From positions 122,106-186,105 of the forward strand of contig JAPFBL010000535.1 in assembly GCA_026182355.1 (NCBI GenBank): a DNA stretch of 64,000 nt. The letters are read 5' to 3'. Each line of letters begins with the position of its first letter. The stretch's first letter is position 1. The notes beneath the pieces are model-generated. The model searched no databases, was not told the DNA's origin, and was given only the letters and a program-made list of their open reading frames with translations. This stretch comes from Hermatobates lingyangjiaoensis. Taxonomy: Eukaryota > Arthropoda > Insecta > Hemiptera > Hermatobatidae. Positions 52,405 to 62,500 of this stretch are shown in pieces. Position numbers and translations under genes: made by a program.

Positions 52405-54440
52405 AGAATTATTGCTAAAACCTTTCTCAGTTATTGTTAAAAACCTTTCTCAGTTATTGCTAAAGACTATTTCTCAGTTATTATTAAAATCATTTCCCAG
52501 TTATTATCAAAAACCTTTCTCAGTTATTGCTAAAAACCTTTCTCAGTTATTATTAAAATCATTTCCCAGTTATTATCAAAAACCTTCTCAGTTATTGCTA
52601 AAGACTATTTCTCAGTTATTATTAAAATCATTTCCCAGTTATTATCAAAAACCTTTCTCAGTTATTGCTAAAAACCTTTCTCAGTTATTGCTAAAGACTA
52701 TTTCTCAGTTATTATTAAAATCATTTCCCAGTTATTATCAAAAACCTTTCTCAGTTATTGCTAAAAACCTTTCTCAGTTATTATTAAAATCATTTCCCAG
52801 TTATTATCAAAAACCTTTCTCAGTTATTGCTAAAGACTATTTCTCAGTTATTATTAAAATCATTTCCCAGTTATTATCAAAAACCTTTCTCAGTTATTGC
52901 TAAAAATCTTTCTCAGTTATTGCTAAAGACTATTTCTCAGTTATTATTAAAATCATTTCCCAGTTATTATCAAAAACCTTTCTCAGTTATTGCTAAAAAC
53001 CTTTCTCAGTTATTGCTAAAGACTATTTCTCAGTTATTATTAAAATCATTTCCCAGTTATTATCAAAAACCTTTCTCAGTTATTGCTAAAAACCTTTCTC
53101 AGTTATTATTAAAATCATTTCCCAGTTATTATCAAAAACCTTTCTCAGTTATTGCTAAAGACTATTTCTCAGTTATTATTAAAATCATTTCCCAGTTATT
53201 ATCAAAACCTTTCTCAGTTATTGCTAAAAAACCTTTCTCAGTTATTGCTAAAGACTATTTCTCAGTTATTATTAAATCATTTCCCAGTTATTATCAAAAA
53301 CCTTTCTCAGTTATTGCTAAAAACATTTCTCAGTTATTATTAAAATCATTTCCCAGTTATTATCAAAAACCTTTCTCAGTTTATTGCTAAAGACTATTTC
53401 TCAGTTATTATTAAAATCATTTCCCAGTTATTATCAAAAACCTTTCTCAGTTATTGCTAAAAACCTTTCTCAGTTATTGCTAAAGACTATTTCTCAGTTA
53501 TTATTAAAATCATTTCCCAGTTATTATCAAAAACCTTTCTCAGTTATTGCCAAAAACCTTTTCTCAGTTATTGCTAGAAGACTATTTCTCAGTTATTATT
53601 AAAATCATTTCCCAGTTATTATCAAAAACCTTTCTCAGTTATTGCTAAAAACCTTTCTCAGTTATTTTTAAAATCATTTCCCAGTTATTATCAAAAACCT
53701 TTCTCAGTTATTGCTAAACTATTTCTCAGTTATTATTATAAAATCATTTCCCAGTTATTATCAAAAACCTTTCTCAGTTATTGCTAAAAACTTCTTTCTC
53801 AGTTATTGCTAAAGACTATTTCTCAGTTATTATTAAAATCATTTCTCAGTTTATTATTCAAAAACCTTTCTCAGTTATTGCTAAAAACCTTTCTCAGTTA
53901 TTATTAAAATCATTTCCAGTTATTATCAAAAACCTTTCTCAGTTATTGCTAAAGACTATTTCTCAGTTATTATTAAAATCATTTCCCAGTTATTATCAAA
54001 AACCTTTCTCAGTTATTGCTAAAAACCTTTCTCAGTTATTATTAAAATCATTTCCCAGTTATTATCAAAAACCTTTCTCAGTTATTGCTAAAGACTATTT
54101 CTCAGTTATTATTAAAATCATTTCCCAGTTATTATCAAAAACCTTTCTCAGTTATTGCTAAAGACTATTTCTCAGTTATTATTAAAATCATTTCCCAGTT
54201 ATTATCAAAAACCTTTCTCAGTTATTGCTAAAAACCTTTCTCAGTTATTGCTAAAGACTATTTCTCAGTTATTATTAAAATCATTTCCCAGTTATTATCA
54301 AAAACCTTTCTCAGTTATTGCTAAAAACCTTTCTCAGTTATTGCTAAAGACTATTTCTCAGTTATTATTAAAATCATTTCCCAGTTATTATCAAAAACCT
54401 TTCTCAGTTGTTCATAAAACCTATCTCACTTATTGTTAAA
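52405..54440 (+). repeat. 2-kb compound minisatellite of about 25-base subunits
   Basis: Three related subunits (AACCTTTCTCAGTTATTGCTAA, GACTATTTCTCAGTTATTATT, TCATTTCCCAGTTATTATCAA) are mixed into higher-order repeats of about 75 and 100 bases. Overlapping ORFs rich in SQLLLK and FSVIAK are by-products. A few indels mark older turns near 53560-53890. Confidence 0.97.
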
Positions 54441-54889
54441 ACCCTTTAACAATTAGAACTGTAACCAATATTAAGTGGTTTTTATTGTTATCTGCACCTC
54501 ATTAAATTCAGAATTGCCAGATTTGTTCATTTTGTCAATATTCAATAACTTTAATTCCCAAAAATCCATGAAGAAAAAAAAATTCAAGTATAACTAAAAT
54601 TGTTTAACAGACTATAAAAATCTTTAAATATAGAATGAAGTACAGATATTTATGAAATTATTAAATTTATGTTAACTTATATTTAACTAATGAGTAACTT
54701 AAAATTAACTTTCTATCAATAATATTTTTGAATGTATGTACATATATGTGTCTTTTAAAAAAAACTTGTGGAGACTTTAACAGAGAATAAGAAAAGAGGT
54801 TTAACAAGTAAGAAATTTACAACACACAGTTTAAAGAATATAAAATTATAAAAAAATATATATATTGCGAATGATTATATATTTACAGG

Positions 54890-55035
54890 GTAGGAGAGAG
54901 AGAGAGAGAGATGGAGAGGAGGAAGATGTGGGTAAAGAGATAAAGGAACTGGGATAGATGAAAAGGTTGATAAGTGAGGGAGGGATAAAGAGAGATAGAC
55001 ACAAAGAGTTGAGAGAGAGGGGGGGGGGGAAGATC
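54890..55035 (+). repeat. GA-rich (polypurine) tract
   Basis: About 145 bases of mostly G and A (GAGAGAGAGAGAGATGGAG, then AGTTGAGAGAGAGGGGGGGG). May form unusual DNA structure. No other feature between 54440 and 55600 apart from AT-rich sequence. Confidence 0.85.
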
Positions 55036-55611
55036 TACAAGCAGGAAGAGAATGGAGCATACAATAAGAAAGATTTAATGTTTTTTTTTTATAGAAAGTT
55101 TATATCTTTTCTATTTTAATGTTATATCTTTATCTTTTAATTAATGGTATTGTAATAATAATAATTATTATTTCTTTTTAAAATCTTTATTTAGAAATAT
55201 ACAACTACGCATAATTTGCGTAATAAGCATATGTGGTAAGAGTAACACATAAGTAGCTTTGAGACACATGATAAAAAAATGAAATCCAGTGGTTTATAAC
55301 TTTTTATTTAATTTTCTTGGCTGTAGTAGGTTATTGTGGTAGTAGAACACTCGGACAATTAATTGGTCATTAAAATAAAAACAATTAATAATTACTTTTA
55401 ATTATATATATAAAAAAAAGGCTTAAAAAGTATCTAAATAAAACAGAGTAGAATAATTAGCAATACAGCTGGGATTTAAAAATCAGGCTTGCCACCCTAA
55501 CTCTCCCGATCTCATTACACTTCATATCTCAAAATCGACATCAACAGAATAATTAGGTTGGACAACCTGGATTATATCTGTGTTTTCTTATTCCCCCCCC
55601 CATTTTTTTTT

Positions 55612-56265
55612 CATTATTGTCCTGTATTTGCATTATTCATCCGCCTTTTGTCATTATTGTCCTGTATTTGCATTATTCATCCGCCTTTTGTCATTATTGT
55701 CCTGTATTTGCATTATTCATCCGCCTTTTTCATTATTGTCCTGTATTTGCATTATTCATCCGCCTTTTTCATTATTGTCCTGTATTTGCATTATTCATCC
55801 ACCTTTTTTCATTATTGTCCTGTATTTGCATTATTCATCCGCCTTTTGTCATTATTGTCCTGTATTTGCATTATTCATCCGCCTTTTTCATTATTGTCCT
55901 GTATTTGCATTATTCATCCACCTTTTTTCATTATTGTCCTGTATTTGCATTATTCATCCGCCTTTTGTCATTATTGTCCTGTATTTGCATTATTCATCCG
56001 CCTTTTTCATTATTGTCCTGTATTTGCATTATTCATCCACCTTTTTTCATTATTGTCCTGTATTTGCATTATTCATCCGCCTTTTTTCATTATTGTCCTG
56101 TATTTGCATTATTCATCCACCTTTTTTCATTATTGTCCTGTATTTGCATTATTCATCCACCTTTTTTCATTATTGTCCTGTATTTGCATTATTCATCCGC
56201 CTTTTTTCATTATTGTCCTGTATTTTCATTATTCATCCGCCTTTTTTCATTATTGCTCCGTTTTT
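55612..56265 (+). repeat. 38-40-base minisatellite, about 16-17 copies
   Basis: Unit CATTATTGTCCTGTATTTGC then ATTATTCATCCGCCTTTTT with a variable T/G run, so the length shifts between 38 and 40. All three plus-strand frames stay open for about 230 codons as a result. Not coding. Confidence 0.96.
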
Positions 56266-56520
56266 TAAGTACAGTGATTAAATGTTTTATATTATTCCTT
56301 GAAAGCTAGACGTAAAAAGTTACTTTTCATCACTTCTGGTGATAAAGGTTATTTTCAGTTTAGCCTAGAGACAACTGATTCGACTATAGTCGTTTCTCCT
56401 AATCCCAATAAACGTCTTTAGGCGAGGTTTGCCTGTATTACTGTATTTACCACTAAGTTTAAGTTGAAAGGACAAACTTGTTTATTTACACTTGAACAAC
56501 AGTTCTACTTAATTGATTAC

Positions 56521-59500
56521 TTAGTTTGTAAGTTGAGCCAAGTTGAACTTTGTATTGAAGAAAGAACCATAATTGGTAGTTTCCAAGGCTGGATGTTGGA
56601 AAGCTTGCTTGAATAAACGTTGAGATACATTATTTGTTTTGATTGGTTTACTTCTAAAAGCCTGGTATAAACTGCCAACGCACATCCAAAGGTATACAAG
56701 AAACACTGAAACAAAAATCAACTTAGGTAAGTGATTGGGGGCGAGGTTAGCTCAGTGGTTACGTGTTTGTCTCTGAACTGATAGGACCGGGGTTCGATCC
56801 CCACCTGGCCCTCCTATTCACGTGGGAGGTGAATAAATCATAGCACGACGTCCCTCGGTCAAGGACGTTAAACCGTCGGTCCCGTACCTGTACGATGTCA
56901 GGTACTCGTTAAACATCGCTACTCTAAATACACTTGAGTTAGGCAAATTTTAGGACTCCAATAGGTAAAAAATAAAATTAAAAAAAATAAGAAAATAAAT
57001 TTATTATTGAAAAAATAATAAATTTATAGCTCCCAATGAATCAATCTTCATTGTGTGGTATCACAAAGGGCCAATGCTCGGCCTACGTGTGTTCCCTTGT
57101 GGGACTGCAACTGCAACCTAACCTAACCTAGGTAAGTGATAAAAAAAAACAGCTTAGAAAATAATTATGAATTAGTGTTTGTTTGTTGTTTTTCGACGCC
57201 CACACTTATAAGACTTTCACTTTTCAGTGCTGTTCTAGGGGGGCTCATTTGTTATTTGGCACACTTTTTAGTAATGGGTGAGCCACATTACCTGTTGATT
57301 CTAAATTATGCGTATCTCAAGTGTATTTATATTAGGAGGATCTTTAACGAGTACCTGACATCATACAGGCTCGGGACCGAGGGCTTAATGTCCTCTCCGA
57401 GTGACGACTACAGATTTAATCACCTTTTGCGTGAATAAATCGAAGGCCAGGTGGGGGTCGAACCCGGGACCACCATCCCAGTGACGAGTACGTTAACCAC
57501 TGAGGTAACCTGGCCCCTCAGTGGGCCAGGTATGAACATAAGTATGAACATACTTATACAAGCTCTGTTTTAAAAATAATTTAGTACTTGACTGATTATG
57601 CTAAGCGTACTCTATTCTCAAATCTTTATTTACACCAAGGGTTCTCTCGGTCATGGTGCTTAATTAGTGCTTCGTGCCAAATTTATATATATATATAAAT
57701 GAAAAAAGACAACAAATAGAAGAAGCGAGAAAACTTACTGGGTCGATATTTCGAACTGAAGTTCGTCGAAGAACTGAACGAACTGAAGAAGGGAAGAAGA
57801 AGAGGCACGTGCGTCCACTCGCACTGGCAGAGAGCTACTGGGCAAGTGGACGCACGTGCCTCTTCTTCTTCCCTTCTTCTCCCTGACGACGAACTTCAGT
57901 TCGAAATATCGATCCAGTAAGTTTTCTCGCTTCTTCTATTTGTTGTCTTTTTTCATTTATATATCTGTCCGGTTTGGACCGTTTTAATATTTTGATTTAT
58001 ATATATATATATAATACTTTAAATTACACAAAGCACGACACAGAAAAAAGAATAAAAAGAACACTTACAGAATTCAATATTTCGAACTGTTGTTCGTCAT
58101 CAGGAGTAGTCTAGAAGAGAGGACGAAGTGAGAGAGATCTCACCACGTTCCCACTTGGTATGACTTCTATCAAGCTCAGTGAGCGACCGAACGGCCATAG
58201 AGCTTCAGTCGGTCAGCGCAAAAAACTTCCTGTAGCTATCCATGCTAACAGTCATAACCTTTCTTTTAATGACTTCTCTAGTCAAATCATTAAGCTTGTG
58301 ACCACTGATGACCGTAGTTTGACCTTAAGAGCGTCTGAGGAGGCCTACATATGGTTATCGGGGGCCCGATCAGATCCCGGTTTAAATCAGAAGCCTTAAC
58401 TTTTATATATATGTATATTATTTTTTAATATATATATATTATTTGTTTTTTATAATTTTTAATTTTATAATTTTAGCTATTATTTTTGCCTTTTCTGTTC
58501 CCCGACGTTTAGTGCCTAGCTCCTTTTTTACGCCAGTGCTGTTCTCATCGGTTAACTCTTCATTGCTTCATTCGCGCTCCGTTCTTCGGCGTGGGGAGAT
58601 CTCTCTCACTTCGTCCTCTCTTCTAGTCTACTCCTGATGACGAACAATAGTTCGAAATATTGAATTCTGTAAGTGTTCTTTTTATTACTTTTTCTGTGTC
58701 GTGCTTTGTGTAATTTAAAGTTTTATAGTCCTTGTGGACTCAGTCAAAAACTGAGTTGGGTTTTTGACTCTGACGAAGACCGCTTGTTACGGTTGAAAGA
58801 TCTTAGTCTTGTTTTCCCATTCTTATTGTGGTTTAATCATTGATTGTTGTTTCACGTGTTTATGTGAAATCTTTTTATATATATATATATATATATAATT
58901 AAAATAAGCAGCAGCTTCTGCATTGACCAGTTTCTTGTTGACACTCTCTAGTTTTCGTATCACTTTGCGGTGAAACTAGAGTATCAACGAAAACTAGAGA
59001 GTGTCAACAAGAAACTGGTCAATGCAGAAGCTGATGCTTATTTTAATAACATATGCTTAAGGGAAGACCTGCTGCCATTGTACACAAATATATATATATA
59101 TATATAATTTATTAGGGGGCCAGAATAATAAGTGGACATACTCGTAGTAAAAGATCTTCAACATTACTCTTATTGATATGTATATATTATATTAAAAGGT
59201 TTTTTGTTTATTTACTTAGAAGAAAGGAGCCTGACAGAGTGGCAGCGACCAGCAGACCTAAGTCAGCGAAATTCTCTTTAAGCATAGTCATGCCTGTGAT
59301 ATGCAGCAGAGTCAAAGCTGCTAGCCTGATGAACTCTATCAACTCGTAAAGGAGCAATGGTCTTCTGAAACACTAAACATACCCATCATTATCTCGAAAT
59401 GTTTAAATCAGTAAGAAGTTTTTCGTATTAAATACATTCACTGAGGTTAGTATGATTTATGTTATTAATATGGCAAACTGTAGTAGTAGGTATGTTGCTA

Positions 59501-62500
59501 TCAAAGATGGACAACGTCCGAAAGCGCTTCAACGACTCCAAGATCATCTTACGAGGTATGACGGTTTGCCATGTTAATAAAATAAATCATTTTTTGTATG
59601 TTCGGGTTTTATTTGTAATTTACAAATTATTTTACTATGGTCCTCGTTTAAAGAGTTATTCAACATGTTTCGGTGAATTTATTACACCGAAAGATGTTGA
59701 ATAATCTATTAAACGAGAACTAAAAAAAAAAAAAAAAAAAAAAACGGATAAAGAAGTGTTCTAAGAGACTGGAAAAATTCTCTACCCAACTCAACAAGAT
59801 AGAGGCCGATAAATATTTTCTAAATATTTGTATTCAAAAAGGACTGCACCTAACTTTTATATATATATATATATATATAAACACTATTTTTCTTTTTTAT
59901 CGAGGTTTGGTATAGTTTCAATAATTCAACACCTTTAAGCCGACGTTTCGTTTATATTTGTAAACATCTTCAGGGCTACATACATACAGAATTTAATTGC
60001 AATAACATGAAACATAATTATATTACATTATTTAATTAATATACATAATTACCTTGGTATTTTTTCATTTATATATATACAATTAAAAGAAACAGTCCAG
60101 CGGACTTTTTTAAATAAAATAAATTCAAAACGAAGGAAACACACATAAAGACACAGACATAACTTACATCGATATTTCGACCATCGTCGTCATCAGGAGG
60201 TGTGAAGAGCGAAGAGTCCCGCAGGAAGACAGGGCGGCGACTCCTCTTCCTGCCCGACAGTCGCCGCCTTGTCTTCCTGCGGGACTCTTCGCTCTTCGCT
60301 CTTCACACCTCCTGATGACGACGATGGTCGAAATATCGATGTGAGTTATGTCTGTGTGGTTCCTTCGTTTTGAATTTATTTTATATTTATATATATATAT
60401 ATATATATATATGATAAGCCAAATTTGATCCAGAAGGACTGATTACACATAAAATACGAGTAAACTGTGAGACATAGAAATGAACGTAACAAAGGACTCA
60501 ATTTTTTTTTGTAAAAAATACATAATTTTTTTTTTGAATTATTTATATTATTAATACGTCAAACCGTCATATCTCTACGATGATCTTGGAGTCGTTGGAG
60601 CGCTTTCGGACATTGTCCATCTTCAATCGCAACACCTTTGATTGAAGATGGACAATGTCCGAAAGCGCTCCAACGACTCCAAGATCATCGCACGAGGTAT
60701 GACGGTTTGCCATATTAATAATATAAATCATACTAACCTCAGTGGTAATAATAATATGCATGTATTTTGAATTACATAAAAAGAAAGATGAACAAAGTAC
60801 TTTTTTTTTCCTTACATAAAAAGAAGAGAATACTATGATAAGTGAAGAGAGTAAATGTAGAACAGCAAACAACAATAAGCCAAAACTGTATATATAGGGA
60901 TCTGGAACAGAGAAAGATGAATAAGAGATGTGTTGCTTGAATTAAAAGAAAAAAAAAACCTATATTAGAGAAAGTATTATGTCTGCAGACAAAAAAGTTT
61001 ATTATAAAAAAACTAACAACGCGTTTCTAACACTTGATTTTCTTCTTCAGGTTACATCAGCTCTATTGCGGTGGTTATTCAATGGGTGAGTCCTTACTTG
61101 GTCTCACCCACTGAATAACCACCCCAGCAGAGCAGATATAACCTGAAGAAGAACATTAAGTGTTCGAAACGCGTTTTTAGTTTTTTATAATAAACTTTTT
61201 TGTATGCAGATATAATACTTTCCCCAATATGAGTAAATACCACACTATAACAGATTGAACAATGAATGAAGAAAAAGCCGACTATAAGGTGTCTACAATT
61301 GATATACTTGTTAGTTCCTTCATTCAGTAGCGTAGCAAGGGAGGGAGTATTAGGGAAAGGGTGGGGGGATGTGCTCGGGAGGCAGATGCAAGATGGCAGT
61401 ATTTTGAAGGTATAAAAATAGAATATAATTACCAAGTAGTGGCATTTTGAGGGGATAATAATAGAAAATAGAAAAAACTTATAAAAAGCAAAAAATCTGA
61501 AATGTTATACCAAAATGTGTTTTTAAGGTCATAATTGTTTTTATATTTTACGTAAGTAAGATTGTTTTTAAATGCATTTTTGTCAAAAAATTGATACAAT
61601 ACGGTGGTGAAGCAAGGGGGAGGGGGTGATTCACTCCGGGCAGTACGTGCCGGGGGGTTGTATTTAGAGGGTATATTTATATAGAAACTAATTATAAAAG
61701 CTAACAAAAAAAACTGAATTTTATACCAAAATGCGTTTTAAGGTCATAATTATTTTTATGTTTTACGTAAGTAAAATTGTTTTTTAATGCATTTTTGTCA
61801 AAAAATTGATACAATACGGTGGTGTAGCAAGGGGGAGGGGGTGGTTCACCCCGGGAAGTACGTGCCAGGGGGTGGCATTTTGAGTGTATATTTATATAGA
61901 AACTAATTATAAAAGCTAACAAAAAAGTCTGAATTTTATACCAAAATGTGTTTTTAAGGTCATAATTGTTTTTATGCTTTACGTAAGTAAGATTGTTTTT
62001 AGATGCATTTTTGTCAAAAAATTGATACAATACGGTGGTGTGGCAAGGGGGAGGGGGTGATTCACCCCGGCAGTAAGTGCCGGGGGGTTGTATTTTGAGG
62101 GTATATTTATATAGAAACTAATTATAAAAGCTAACAAAAAAAACTGAATTTTATACCAAAATGCGTTTTTAAGGTCGTAATTGTTTTTATGTTTTACATA
62201 GGTAAGATTGTTTTTAAATGCATTTTTGTTAAAAAATTGATACAATACGGTGGTGTGGCAAGGGGGAGGGGGTGATTCACCCCAGGCATTTTGAGGGTAT
62301 ATTTATATAGAAACTAATTATAAAAGCTAACAAAAAAAACTGAATTTTATACCAAAATGCGTTTTTAAGGTCGTAATTGTTTTTATGTTTTACGTAGGTA
62401 AGATTGTTTTTAAATGCATTTTTGTTAAAAAATTGATACAATACGGTGGTGTGGCAAGGGGGAGGGGGTGATTCACCCCGGCAGTAAGTGCCGGGGGGTT

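Noticed and set aside
52373..54439. Series of ORFs rich in SQLLLKSFPSYYQKPF
   Set aside because: Compound minisatellite; frames shift at each indel and overlap.
55558..56309. Three parallel 230-codon ORFs in all plus frames
   Set aside because: All three frames open together because of a 38-40-base tandem repeat.
56740..56815. Possible tRNA gene
   Set aside because: Box A and B are present but the sequence is the head of a dispersed SINE with a body, tail and target duplication; no acceptor stem typical of a gene.
60720..60875. Candidate hidden exon of the right-edge membrane gene (hydrophobic LLFAVLHLLSSLIIVFSSFY)
   Set aside because: Hydrophobic reading is expected from T-rich sequence; no matching acceptor/donor pair with the needed phase.
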